From NCBI GenBank assembly GCA_964006375.1, contig OZ023265.1:153033047-153097046 (forward strand): a DNA stretch of 64,000 nt. The letters are read 5' to 3'. The notes beneath the pieces are model-generated. The model was given only the letters and a program-made list of their open reading frames with translations, did not search any database and was not told the DNA's origin. The position numbers and the translations under genes are program-made. Below, one piece after another: positions 18,205 to 29,918 of the stretch (positions are counted from its first letter, which is position 1; every line of letters begins with the position of its first letter). The stretch comes from Tillus elongatus. Lineage: Eukaryota > Arthropoda > Insecta > Coleoptera > Cleridae.

Positions 18205-19253
18205 CTAGATAAGATAAAATAAGATTATTTTATTTTCCAACACATTAGTAGTGGTAGTAGTAGTAGTGGTGGTGAGGCCAACGCCAAGCAAGTAGGCCAC
18301 AATCGCCCCTTTTTGCCAACCCCAGCTACCAGGCTCTACTCTTCTTCGATTACGTCGCCAAACCGCCTCGACCTCGAGATGAAGGCCGTGACGGTCTTCA
18401 ATTGGACGGTACTTACCAGAGTCCTCGATCCGAACAATTCTGCTCGAAGACTCCCAAAAGCCTCGCATTCACACAGGTAGTGGTAGGACGTTTCTTCATC
18501 CTCGCCGCATTCCTGGCAAATGGGATCCCTCTCTACGTCTATCAATGTGAGGTGTCTTCTAAGGGCGCAGTGGCCTGTCAGCATCCCAAGGATGCGGCGA
18601 AGCGTAGGTCGACTCCTTGCAAGTAACCAGACAGCTTTATCTCTGCCATGCCCCTCCACGAAGTTCGTCGCCTGCCTGCAGCCACCAACAGACCCCCAGT
18701 GCTTCTCCATTGCTTCCTCGGTCCACCTGTCTAAGGCGACAGAGACCGTCTTCCTGCTTATGCCTATCGCAGGCTCCGGGCCACAGAACGGCCGCCGGGA
18801 ACCGAGTCTTGCGAGACTATTCGCCACCTCATTCCCCGCCACGCCACAGTGTCCCGGAAACCACACCAGTTGCACCTCCTTCGTCCTGGCTAGTTCTCTG
18901 AGGGCGTCAGCGCACTCCTGAACCAGTGTTGACCTGATTCTGGCCGCGCAGACTGCCCGGAGGACCGCCTGGCTCACCGAGCAGATGTACACACGTTTCT
19001 CGGGACTCCTCTTCACATACTGTCTATTGGCCACAGAGAGGATAGCATACACCTCTGTTTCGAATGCCGTGGTATATGCGCCAAGAGCATAGCTCTCTGG
19101 CAGCCCCAGGCCCTCGATGTATATTCCTGCCCTGGAGGATTGTTGGTCTTCCAGCCGCGATACGTCGGTGAAACAGACCAGGCTTGCGGGCTGGAATGCA
19201 ACCTCATTTTCCCTCCACTGATCCCTGCTGGGGAAACACGTTAATCGTTGCAC
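18205..19253 (-). pseudogene. LINE ORF2 C-terminus: RNase H plus CCHC, catalytically degraded
   Basis: A 305-codon minus-strand frame (19253 down to 18336) starts inside the element. An RNase H domain occupies roughly residues 20-170, followed by a Zn-finger-like CQECGEDEETSYHYLCEC near residues 255-275. The first two catalytic positions survive (FTDVSR, FETEVYA), but the third Asp is Val (ICSVSQA, normally SDSQA) and the fourth is Asn (GNEVANSLAR, normally NExAD). The domain should therefore be inactive although the frame is open. RNase H in this position is found in I-type and related LINE clades. The 3' part (18205-18335) has a (TACTAC)-like simple tract and then AAAATAAAATAAT. It is 5' truncated near 19253. 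Confidence 0.88.
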
Positions 19254-19817
19254 TGAATATTTTGATTCTAAAGTATAACTCTAAATCAATAACCTTGATA
19301 CATTATTAGCTATGCGGTTTTAACATTTACATAAAAATATAGTAATTTATTATAAATAGAGTTCTACTTTAGTGCATTTCTAATTATCACTTGCTTCATT
19401 AAGTATTAATTTTTAAAGTAAGGTCAGTGTAGTCCACCTTTTGCAGTCCAACGATTTATTACGTAATGCATAACATTATGTAAGCTGCATATGTAATAAA
19501 ACGGATATCTACTAATTGATAACGTAATAAACCTGTTAGTTCGATATCCTTGACTGAGTCTCGTTATGCACTCGCGACATATTGTCAATCGTTCTTTTAA
19601 AATTGCCTAAGCGTAATACTATTGCAAGACTGATTGATTAGTTTCATTCCTACGTTATTATTGTTCGCAATATTATCAATTGCAAACATTTGTTTTCGAA
19701 TCACATCACTATTACAATGTCTATCTACAAATATGAAATCATTGTTAATTTTTTTTTGCCATTTGCGTATCAATTTTTTTCAAAAAATATGTGCAGATCA
19801 TAAACTTTTAAGAGTTT
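19254..19817. other. Unassigned AT-rich sequence
   Basis: No gene is recognised. Confidence 0.4.
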
Positions 19818-20950
19818 ACTACACACAGACTTGGAGACTACTTCTCTAGCTTCACTGTTGGTTTTTGTAGGTGAAGGACGTAGCCAGCGCGTGAGCTAAC
19901 TGGAGCAAGTGGCCCTTCGAATTCTGGATGTTCTAGGATGTTCTTCAATGCTTCTGTGACTATAGTTTCGCTGCTTGACAGCATTTTCAGACAGATTAAA
20001 ATTGAATTAGTACGAAATCATAACAACTACAAATAAAGATCTGTTGCTATGTTATGATATGATGTTTTGATCAAAAAATTTTATCAAATTGAAAATAAAA
20101 TGAAACACAGATGAGAGATGAGGTTTTCAAAATGTCTATGTGATGTATGTCAATATTTAACATAAAAATAGAACTAGCCTATAATAACTATGATAACAGT
20201 TACAACAATAAAATAACTAAACAATAACAGTATAAAAGCAGTCTCTATACAACAAAAATATCAACATACATCAACTCATTATTTTATTATTTATAACTTT
20301 TTTGAAAGAATAGTTAAATTTATTTTCTTTGACTTATTTAATCAGACCTACAGTAAATAACCGCATACAACCACAACATTTTTATAATTACAAACGTAAA
20401 CTAGACCTTTTTGAAGCTTTAGAAGTCAAAAGGCACACAGACGACAATAACTACCTTGTTTTAAACGAGCAAACTGATTTAATGAATTCCCCTTTCTTGG
20501 ATATTCTTCTTTCTAATTGTATAGAGTTGCTTTTATACTGTTATTGTTTAGTTATTTTATTGTTGTAACTGTTATCATAGTTATTATAGGCTAGTTCTAT
20601 TTTTTGTTAAATATTGACATACATCACATAGACATTTTTAAAACCTCATCTGTCATCTGTGTTTCATTTTATTTTCAATTTGATAAAATGTTTTGATCAA
20701 AACATCCTATCATAACATAGCAACAGATCTTTATTTGTAGTTGTCATGATTTCGTACTAATTCAATTTTAATATGGCTGAGAATGCTGTCAAGCAGCGAA
20801 ACTATAGTCACAGAAGCATTGAAGAACATCCTAGAACATCCAGAATTCGAAGGGCCACTTGCTCCAGTTATCTCACGCGTTGGCTACGTCCTTCACCTAC
20901 AAAAATCAACAGTCAAACCAGTGAAGCAGTCTCCAAGTCTGTATGTAGTA
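19818..20950. repeat. Large foldback: 433-bp inverted arms, 268-bp spacer
   Basis: The left arm 19818-20250 and right arm 20519-20950 are inverted copies over their whole length with scattered mismatches (for example 'gcagcgaaactatagtcaca' at 20794 recurs inverted near 19950). Each arm carries, pointing outward, an ATG followed by a short open frame. The spacer is unrelated AT-rich DNA. No target duplication could be defined, so an inverted duplication and a foldback transposon remain alternatives. Confidence 0.92.
20251..20568 (+). other. Foldback spacer with a possible decayed coding scrap
   Basis: The plus frame over 20329-20520 reads 'YNYKRKLDLFEALEVKRH', then 'VLNEQTDLMNSPFLDILLS'. The style (RKLxxxEAxExKRH ... 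LNEQTDLMNSPxLD) resembles C-terminal pieces of retroelement proteins, perhaps a Penelope-type endonuclease tail, but I cannot prove it. The last codons run into the right arm. Confidence 0.35.
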
Positions 20951-20971
20951 TGGACAAGTTTCACCAAGTAA
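20783..20971 (+). other. Repeated short open frame in the foldback arm
   Basis: ATG at 20783 starts a 62-codon frame, 'MLSSSETIVTEALKNILEHP' then 'EFEGPLAPVISRVGYVLH'. I do not recognise the family. The left arm carries a diverged copy on the minus strand starting near 19985, and a third, shorter relative begins at 63548. All share 'tcaagcagcgaaa' near the start, and the right arm and the 63.5-kb copy share 'gtatggac/gagcggtttcaccaagtaagg'-like DNA near the end, where CAA|GTAAGG could be a splice donor. It may be a 5' exon of a duplicated gene or part of a repeat. Confidence 0.4.
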
Positions 20972-21056
20972 GGGCAACAACAATCAATGAATTTTAAGAG
21001 TTTTTTTGGAACGGGAAACAGCTATAGTCATAGCTATAGTCATAAATATATAAAGG

Positions 21057-21189
21057 TCTGGACGCAGCAAGTGCGTTATGGAAGTGAATTTTTTATAAAA
21101 ATGTTTTAATAGCAAATATGTCTTTCTAATGCAAGCAGGCATCAACCTGGTTATTGGTATAACCTATATAATATATAGCATTTAACTAT
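21057..21189 (+). mobile_element. L-form repeat, 5' piece, interrupted by a LINE
   Basis: It starts TCTGGACGCAGCAAGTGCG at 21057 and follows the L-form head ('atgttttaatagcaaatatg', 'ataacctatataatatatag') until it breaks at about 21189. The head continues at 23200. Confidence 0.85.
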
Positions 21190-23118
21190 ATCATATATAG
21201 CATTCAACGACGCAACAAACCGCTATGTCCGCATTCTTCCTGAGGCAAAAAACTCGTTTAATAACCTCAAAAACAAAGTCCTCTCAAGCTCCAACGAGAG
21301 CAAACCCTTCTGGACTCTTGCTAAATCTGTTGGGAATAATTTCTGCAAGAGCACGTTCCCACCTATTGCTTCAGGGGATGAAATTGTTTCTACCGCCCTG
21401 TGCAAGGCTGAAATTTTGCCTCGTTGTTCTCCGGCAATTCTATCTCAGCTCACCTCAAAATGTTCAACCACCAACAGTCCCCAATGTCGCGCATAAAGTG
21501 ACGGATATCATTTTCAAAACTAAAAAAAGTACGAAAGATGCTCTCTTCTCTTAATACCAGGAAAACCTCTGACCTTGACGAGATCCCAGCAATTGTTCAC
21601 AAAAAATGCGCAGCAGAACTTGCTCCTGTCCTGACTCGTCTGTTTCAGACACTTACAATAGAGGCATATTCCCTAGTAACTGGAAAACTGCTCGAGTACA
21701 ACCTGTCCCCAATAAAGGACCCAAAGCGCTTTCTAGCAACTACAGGCCTATTTCTCTCCTTTCAGTCGTCTCTAAAGTAATGGGAAATTATACAAACACC
21801 GGATTGCTAAAATTTCTTGAAAAACACAGTCTAATCCACGACACGCAGCATGGATTCCGTCAGCGCAGATCAACTGCCGACCTCCTTTCCTTCGTCACCC
21901 ATTTTTGGAGCAAGTCTATGTAACTACACGGTGAATCTCAGACTGTCGCTTTAGACATATCCAAAGCATTTGCCCAGGTCTGGCACGCAGCGCTGCTTAA
22001 TACACTTCCGGCCTATGGCATACCACTAAAACTCTGTACCTAGACAGCAAATTTCCCCTCCAACCGGAGCATTTCTGTTGTCGTGGATGGCCATTCCTCT
22101 AAACTGTATCCAATTAATGCAGGAGTCCCTCAAGGTTCAGCTTTAGCCCCTACTTTGTTTCTTCTCCACATCAATGACCTCTTCTTTAGCACATCTAACC
22201 CAGTTCACAGTTACGCGGATGACAGCACCCTCCACTCAAATATACAATATTCTAAGCCTGTCTCTTTAGCCCAATTAGATAAGGATCGCAGACTCATGGA
22301 GGGTTCTGTCTCCGCGGATCTCCAAAAAATATTAGACTGGGGAAGTAGAAATCTTGTACAATTCAACCCCACCAAAACTAAGTCTTGCTTTCTTTCTCAC
22401 AAGAGATACACCAGCCCTAGACCCATCACAATGCACAACAAAGTTATTCAAAGTAATGAGTCATTTTCACTTGTTGGCATTTCTGTGGATCGAAATCTTA
22501 ATTGGCACCAACATGTCACATCAATTGTAGAAGCGGCTGCTAAGATATTAGGTTTCCTCTTCCGGCCTCGCAAATACTTTCCATCAGCTAATCTCTATAC
22601 CTTATATACTTCACAAATAAGGCCAAACCTCGAATACTGCTCCCACATCTGGGGTGCAGCTGCCGCTTCTACACTCGCTATCCTGGACTGCATTCAAAAG
22701 AGAGCTATACGTCTCATTGGTGACCCTACCCTCACCCAAAGGCTGCCATCCCTTGCCCACCGACGTGCTGTTGGTGACCTCTCTCTCTCTTTTATAGATA
22801 TCTGCACGGGCACTGCTCAGAGGAGCTTTCCTCCATAGTTCCCCCACCTGCTGCCCCCAACAGATCTACCAGGGGAACAGAGCGAATACACCCTTTTACT
22901 GTCCAGGTTACCAGACATAGAACATCTTGTTATGCCCGCACTTTTGTCCCGAGGACTTCCAAGTTCTGGAATTCCTTGCCGGCACATGTTTTTCCTTCTC
23001 CTCCGAACCTCCCAACCTTCAAGTCCAGAATTAACAATCTGCCTCTTTCCTCCTTGTCAACACTCACGGTACGATAGTATTTAGGCTGTAAGCCCTCATG
23101 GTGTGTTGTTGAAATTTA

Positions 23119-23199
<81 letters not shown>
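21190..23199 (+). mobile_element. LINE-A copy (CR1/Jockey-like), 5' truncated, inserted in an L-form repeat
   Basis: It begins inside ORF2 at 'AFNDATNRYVRILPEAKNSF' and runs through the reverse transcriptase. Frameshifts are near 21530 and 21600 and a stop near 22040. The longest intact frame (22083-22838) holds 'VPQGSALAPTLFLLHIND' and the catalytic 'YADDS', then 'VGISVDRNLNWHQHV', 'IRPNLEYCSHIWG' and 'IQKRAIRLI'. After one more frameshift at about 22838 it continues with 'FWNSLPAHVFPSPPNLPTFK' and stops near 23078. A short 3' UTR ends in (TA)n at 23124-23199 rather than poly(A), as in LINEs with simple-repeat tails. It splits the L-form head between 21189 and 23200. It is non-functional. 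Confidence 0.88.
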
Positions 23200-23201
<2 letters not shown>

Positions 23202-24315
23202 GAAAATATGTACCATATTTTATCAAAATAACTTAATGTTTGAAAATGTACAAAAAATTTTCCGAAAATAAATTTAAATGTTTCTGAGAAAACTGGATTC
23301 CTAGCCAACAAACCTTAGCTTAATAGCAACTTGAGTTATTGAAATTTGAAGCACTTAATGAAAATTCGCTACCGATAAGCATTTACTGCGACTTAATTTT
23401 TTTCTTCTAAACATGCATCATATTTCGATAAAGAAATGCAAAAATGCATTAATATACAGGTGTTCGAAAAAAAAAGTAGATATCACTAACGACTTATGCG
23501 CCAGCCTGTTATTGTCAAAATAATTTTATAGGATGCAGCTCACAACCTCTAATTAACGTATACAACTTTTTCTCGTATCTTGTATAATAACAATTATATT
23601 GAGCTTTACCGTACAAATGCGTCACCGTGTTTATATGTAATTAGATTAAAACTGTAACTAAACCAGGATATGAATTCTAGGGGGCCTAGTTTGGGCTCAT
23701 TTGAAGAAATATTTTTAAAATTGAAAAGTCGCGGTCTCTTCATTAACGAATTTTTTTCTACGAAAATGATAGACCGTAATTAAACCGCAAACTGAACTAA
23801 AACTACTGCCAAAGCATCAGACAAAGGGTCTATATGAAATGAAATTTCTGGAAATATTTTAGTAAAATGAAGGTTGTTGAAGCTGAAACTTAGGGGTTTG
23901 CAGAATTCTCTTCTTGCGACATTTTCTATGCTCAATCCGTATTTCTTTCAGGTTCTTTGCCTAAATGTTGCCTATTCTGACGTTTCAAATCGCGATTTTG
24001 ACGTTTTGAGGAAAACCCCAAATTCTTTTTTTAATGGCCATAACTTTTTTGTCTTTAAAACTTACAGACCTGAATTCCGGTACATGCTTCACTCTTTATA
24101 ATACAAACATGCGTACCAAATTTGGTTGCCCTTGCTTTGCTATTTCCGGAGATATATATTTTTACGAAAGAAAACACAAAATTTTCCGGAAAGACCTGGA
24201 CCAATTTTCCCGGTTAGCGAGCTTATCCAAGCCAGTTGCGAAAGGAAAGTACTCAGCAAATTTGATCAAAATCGTTTAGGTTTTTATTTGGAACCCAAAA
24301 GACCTGATATTTAAA

Positions 24316-24404
<89 letters not shown>
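23200..24404 (+). mobile_element. L-form repeat, continuation after LINE insertion
   Basis: It resumes at 'gtggaaaatatgtaccatat', the head position next to where 21189 stopped. The inverted head end is near 23365-23395 and the middle module follows. An embedded right-arm-plus-hairpin sub-module lies at about 23625-23775, and the second half reaches 'caatttgatcaaaatcg'. It ends in (TA)n 24320-24403 with no right arm, so it is 3' truncated at the microsatellite. Confidence 0.85.
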
Positions 24405-24405
<1 letters not shown>

Positions 24406-25624
24406 CGTGGTAGATCACTTCAAACCTAGTCTTCTCATTGCATTCAGGGTCTTTAAGGGGGCTCCTTACTAAGGGATATGACCCATTAAGTTTTTTTTTT
24501 TTTGATTAGAGTTTTGGCTTTGAGAACTGTCTCATTCAGTCACTGTCAATCTTCAAAATGGACAAAGATGCATCTGACCTTGCTTTTCACAATGGCAAAA
24601 CCTGTGTTAAGAATGTTAAACTTACAAGCTCTTTAACTTTTTTCTTGTATCTTCTTTTGAAATCTTCCTATACACTTGCTGTTCACTAAAAATATATATT
24701 AAAATTAAAACTTACATACATATCCACCGACCCATTAAGTATCGTCATATTTTAATTTTTATTGTTTATTTTAAATTTAGTTTAAGTTTTCTCAGTCAAA
24801 TCCCGGACTAAAGTCTGTAATTTACTAATTGATAAAGCCAAATTAATTGAAAAAAGAATAGTCAAGTATACGTTTTTGTTGTAGTAAACTGATTTTTTAA
24901 GTACCCCAGACATAAGTGTAATTCTGTGCTCTTTTTTTAAATCCTACCTTGAATAATAGTGAAAATAATGACAATTGATAATTTATTTACTGACACATTG
25001 GTGTTTGTGTTTGACAAACATGGCTTCGCTACCTTTATATCTATCTAATATCTCACATTGTCAGTTTTACGTGGGTATTTTGTTTAAATTTAACACAAAA
25101 GTGGTTCTTTCATTCCCTGATAAATAATTTTATGTACACGCCTTCCAAACAAGTGACCTGACCTTTGCCAAATAATGTACTTAATGAAAGCGAGTGTCTA
25201 AATTGTTTGTAAACAGCTAATGGACCTTGTCTGGAATTCAAGTTAAAAGCAATTTAAAAATCGCAATAACGCAAGCAAAATTAACGTACATCATAAAGAA
25301 ACGTCATACGTGGGGTTATCAAACGAAAATGCTTAAAATAGATGTGAAAATTTCTTGATAACAAAATATGCTATTACCTCATTCACTGATTAATTAATAA
25401 TATTATGAAATATTGTTAACTACTAACTACTATATGTGATTATACATTGGACAGTGTTATCACAGCTGTAGTTTACTGCGTTTCTAATAATACTGCCCAC
25501 AGTAATAATAAAAAAATAGATATACCCTTAAGAATATTTTCTATAGAAAATAGTTAATGTTTGCTGCTTTGGTGCTTTGTGCAGTACGCATGTTCAATCG
25601 TATAATTCAAATAGATCATCCAAC
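24405..25624. other. Quiet, apparently unique sequence upstream of the H2A relic
   Basis: About 1.2 kb without a member of the window's repeat families and with no long open frame. It could be intron or intergenic. A TATA-like 'tcgtataattc' lies at about 25598, 27 bp before the H2A ATG. Confidence 0.5.
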
Positions 25625-26007
25625 ATGTCAGGACGTGGTAAAGGAGGCAAAGTAAAGGGAAAGGCGAAGTCCCGTTCTAACCGTGCAGGACTCCCAGCTT
25701 CCAGTCGGTCGTATACATAATCCATCGTCTGTTGCGTAAGGGCAACTATGCGGAGCGAGTGGGTGCCGGTGTACCGGTATACATCGCCGCCGTGATGGAA
25801 TATCTGGCCGCCGAGGTTCTGGAATTGGCCGGTAACTCGGCCATGGACAACAACAAGACGCGTATCATACCCCGTCACTTGCAGCTCACAATCAGGAACG
25901 ACGAGGAACTGAACAAGCTCCTGTCCGGAGTGACGATAGCACAGGGCGGCGTCTTGCCCAACATTCAGGCCGTTCTGCTGCCCAAGAAGACCGAAAAGAA
26001 GGCATAA
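25625..26007 (+). pseudogene. Histone H2A, frameshifted
   Basis: ATG at 25625 starts [20 protein letters not shown], the canonical insect H2A tail. After 'AGL' the DNA gains single-base changes (net +1) and then 7 bp (aatccat) after 'cgtatacat'. This gives a net +8 by the L-L-R-K-G motif at 25732 and a premature TAA in the first frame at 25718-25720. The remainder (25732-26007) is open to the natural end '[10 protein letters not shown]'. It keeps the acidic-patch glutamates ([20 protein letters not shown]) but has unusual changes: [18 protein letters not shown] and LQLTIRND. No canonical histone 3' stem-loop is seen downstream. It is intronless, so either a tandem-array stray or a processed copy. 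A sequencing error could explain part of the shift but not all the substitutions. Confidence 0.92.
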
Positions 26008-26370
26008 ATCGCTTATCAGACTGGGAAGAAAAAAAATGAGGTACGTCTCTACGCAGAGTACCGATTTGAAAATGACCTGACCTGACCTAACCTTTTTTCC
26101 CTTAGGGCTCGTCCGCGTCTTTGCCTCCCCGATAGCACTTTTGGCTTATTGATGTTTAACCTTGCTTGCTATTCTTAGAGCCACAAAGCTTTAGAGTGGT
26201 AAATTTGTGAAATCCTTACGTTAAATATTTCAAAATAACGAAAATAATTTAGCATCTTTTCTAAAATGTTCTAAATTAATTATATTAAAACAGCCTGAAG
26301 ATATTAACCACTTTCACAAGGGCACAAGCCAACAAAATGTGCGCACCAATGGCACACCATTGGCACTCGT
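26008..26370. other. Unassigned sequence downstream of H2A relic
   Basis: No stem-loop of the GGCYCTTTTCAGRGCC type and no gene. 'gcttatcagactgggaag' directly after the stop is the nearest thing to a stem-loop and is not convincing. Confidence 0.45.
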
Positions 26371-26585
26371 TGTTGTTTGTTTTTTGTTTCTTTAACGTCG
26401 GTCAATTTCCGCTACTATGGCCAGTCACTGACGCCAGGAAGCAGTTTCACCTCACTATCGTGGACATTTTGCCGAACCCCTGCCTTTATGTAAGAAGGAT
26501 AGTGCTCTTTAACGTACTCAACCTCCCACAGACACGGGACCGACAGCTTAACGCCCCCTCCGAAGGGCGAAACGTGCATGGTACA
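26371..26585 (-). mobile_element. tRNA-derived SINE, 5' truncated
   Basis: On the minus strand it holds the SINE body: 'cgccctTCGGAGGGGGCGTTA'-type segment, 'cgggaccgacagcttaacgc' (inverse), 'aggcaggggttcggcaaaat', and the tail 'gcgtcagtgactggcc' to 'cgacgttaaagaaac'. The tRNA-like head seen at 48530 and 57622 is missing. Confidence 0.85.
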
Positions 26586-26728
26586 CGTAACTTTATTTAA
26601 AACTAGTTAATGCACCCGAGACTTTTATTTGATACAGATACAAGCAGAAGTTGAACTGAATGCTAAAGGGAGATGAACAATTTTAAATAAATAAAGTTGA
26701 GTGAGGGTTTTTCTATTGCAAAAAAAGT

Positions 26729-27258
<530 letters not shown>

Positions 27259-27438
27259 AAACGTAACTGGCACAAGATTCTATGTGCACACAGTCATGTG
27301 ACTAAAACCCTGGTTATCACAATAGAATCAGATACAAAATTTAAGATTTGGTGAATTATTTACGACAATGGGAGAAAGGGCGCTAAGAAGAACAGAGATA
27401 AAAAACTTTATTCAAGATAAATAAAATTGCCGTATTCA

Positions 27439-27742
27439 ACCGGTAACTCAAAAATTTATTAATCGATTTTGGTGAAACTCGTCATGAAACTTTCCTGTAT
27501 TAATAGCTTGGATAAGCCAGCTCTATCGGATAAGTTTTTCTAAAAAAAATTGATTTTTCCGAAACAAAATTTGTATCTTAAAAAATAACAGAGTTATTTT
27601 GATGAAATTCGGTTGATATGTTTCCCTTGTAAATACCTTACCACGTACCAAAATTCGATTTTCTAGGTTTATAGAAAATTTAGTTATACAAGTTTGAAGC
27701 ATTTAAGGGAAATTCGCTACCATATTGCACTTGCTGCGTCCC
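27439..27742 (-). mobile_element. S-form repeat, left arm only
   Basis: The 5' end is at 27742 (GGGGACGCAGCAAGTGC on the minus strand) and the arm ends at 'gagttaccggttg' (27439). There is no microsatellite or right arm. The subterminal motif reads TAGCGAATTT, the GCGAAT variant. Confidence 0.8.
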
Positions 27743-27859
27743 CAATTTTTTTTTGATCTATTTGCAGAAGGTCCAATAAATAGGCTACAGCATAAGCTGA
27801 TATAAATAAGCAGTGGTTATTGATAAGGTACGCGCCGAAAAAATAAACAGAAAAAAAAG

Positions 27860-28070
27860 TCTGGATGCAGCAAGTGCGTTATGGTAGTGAATTTTCACAG
27901 AAATGATCTGTCACCAAATACTTTTTATAACTTTTTTTTTCTTGTAACATAGAAGTCAAAATTTTGGTGTATAATTTACTTTTTATATCATAAACCTACC
28001 TACCAAATTTTCTTACCATAGATTTCTTATTTTTTGAGACAAAAATTTTTTTTTAGTATATGAACTTCCA
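27860..28070 (+). mobile_element. 5' fragment of a third subfamily of the TA-bearing family
   Basis: The end TCTGGATGCAGCAAGTGCG and TAGTGAATTTTCA are as usual, but the next sequence ('gaaatgatctgtcaccaaat') differs from S and L. The same start occurs at 44700 ('gaatgatatatcatagtg'). Its 3' limit is undefined. Confidence 0.6.
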
Positions 28071-28667
28071 AATATTTTAATCTTCTAGCAACTCATAAGT
28101 ACATTTTGCTTATGAAAGACTTAAATGTTCCTAATGCTTCGTGTCTGTTGGTTGCTACGCCTTTGGGTTCAAGGTTATTTCCGTGGTTACCTCAGATTAT
28201 GGTTAAAAACAATATGTATCACTGATCCAGAAGTGTGACGGATTTGTTGCATTACTCAATTGTTTGACAACTGAAAATACATAAAAATAGATTCCGTTTT
28301 CTCCAAAAAAAAAAAAAATTGGATCACCAGTTGTGTTTTTTGCGTTTAAAATTTAAACTGTATTTCATGCAGCGTTTTAAACTATTTCATTCTGAAGCAA
28401 CCTATGTAACCTTCCGTCATTTTTCTAACGTATTTACTGGGAAAAACTGCATATAGCATTCTAGAAGGTTATATACCAGATCTAAATAAAAATTATTTTC
28501 ATGTGACAATAAAAAAGACGAAGATTCTTAGTTCCAAAAAATTTAGTTAATAATCAGCCATTGTAATAAAAAACGCATACCAAATTTATAGGAAATTGCT
28601 ATTGCATGACCGGAAATAATAAGATTGCATAAATATTTTTATGTATACAATTTGCACATTATAGTTG
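28071..28667. other. Unassigned AT-rich sequence
   Basis: No gene is recognised. Confidence 0.4.
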
Positions 28668-29190
28668 TCGGTCAAAGTAAAGAAATAAGCACCTGGCGTA
28701 CCTATACTATAGTAATCGGCATCTGCAGTAGGTTATTATATGTTTATTCACAGTAATTTACTTGTTAAAACAGTGTGTAATTATATAACTGATTTATGGT
28801 TGAAAGCTAGTGAGGATAACGATTCCTCTTAGTCTAGCCAAAAGCACTTAACGTGAAAGTTAATTTTCAATTTGTCAAATGCATTTAATTTCTCATATTG
28901 TTTGAGAAGGTCATAAGTACACAACACTTTTTATGGGTAAAATTGATTCTGCGGTTAAGTACTTAAAGTTATTTTAATGCTTAAAATAATTAGGATTTAA
29001 ATTGTGAGAAAGTGCACTAGAAAAGCGAAAAATAATATAAATAGAGAATTGTTATCTTGAAAACATATTTTGTAGTAGGTATTTGTTATTAGGATTTATG
29101 CTCGAGTTTTTAAAGTCGACTATGTAAATAGAGCCTACAAATCTACCCCTCATGTTGAATGATTTTAGTAAATTGGCACCCAACGTGGGA
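28668..29190 (+). mobile_element. Possible LTR with adjacent primer-binding site
   Basis: TGGCACCCAACGTGGGAC at about 29174-29191 closely resembles the tRNA-Lys-type primer-binding site used by gypsy-like elements and retroviruses (TGGCGCCCAACGTGGGGC, one or two differences). Just upstream lie a plausible LTR end and, at about 29035-29045, a TATA-like 'taatataaatag'. A candidate LTR start is 'agttgtcggtcaaag' near 28666. I see no second LTR, no gag and no pol after the site, so this would be an LTR plus leader of a badly truncated element. The identification rests mainly on the primer-binding site. Confidence 0.45.
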
Positions 29191-29710
29191 CCATTAAGTA
29201 TGCAATTTTATGTTACCGAATAATTTGCATTAAAATTTATCCATATATTACGGTTTTCTAAATAGACAACCAAACAAGTGAATTACGAGTTACATGGTGC
29301 ACACATAGTTAAAAAGCACGCATATTTAAATATTGGTTTAGATGAAAATTGTAATAGAGTACTTACATCACAGGAAGGTAATGTCACTTTTCCAAATCAG
29401 AAAATGAAGACAAGATCATTAGCATTTTTGATCTGACCCTGAAATAAATAAGTTGCATTTTAGGAATCTTATAATATTCAATTCAATTTACAAAAACAAT
29501 ATAATTTGAAAGTGAGCTTCTTTTAGAAACAATCATCCTCAAAGTAAAAATCCTACCAATTAGTTTTTTTTAATCTGAAATTTTTGACTGTACTAAAAGC
29601 TGCATATCATATTCATTATCAAATAGGCCGAAGAGTCCAGTTCGTCAGATAAGTAACCTGTAAAGTTTGAGCTACAAGGTCGCGGGTGCGTGTATCCAGA
29701 CAATCGTTTT
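29191..29710. other. Unassigned AT-rich sequence
   Basis: If 28668-29190 is an LTR, this is where leader and gag would lie. No long open frame is present. Confidence 0.4.
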
Positions 29711-29827
29711 TTAGCGAATCGAAAAATTCGCTAATAGGGAGGTCACGATGAAAAGCTTTTGAAAAAAATTTCTTCACATGAACGCGAATTTGGGTCCCTA
29801 GCACCCAAAACCAAGGTCCGTTAAAAT

Positions 29828-29913
<86 letters not shown>

Positions 29914-29918
29914 TATAT
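29711..29918 (-). mobile_element. S-form repeat, right half, GCGAAT variant
   Basis: The hairpin TTAGCGAATCGAAAAATTCGCTAA is at 29711-29734. The right arm contains 'tttgggtccctagcacccaa' and a shortened start, then (TA)n at 29830-29918. No left arm follows. Confidence 0.8.

Noticed and set aside
18402..18921. Plus-strand open frames of 74-133 codons
   Set aside because: They are shadows of the minus-strand LINE RNase H frame, which has clear motifs.
25594..25878. 94-codon antisense open frame
   Set aside because: It is the complement of the histone H2A sequence; the sense strand has clear H2A homology.
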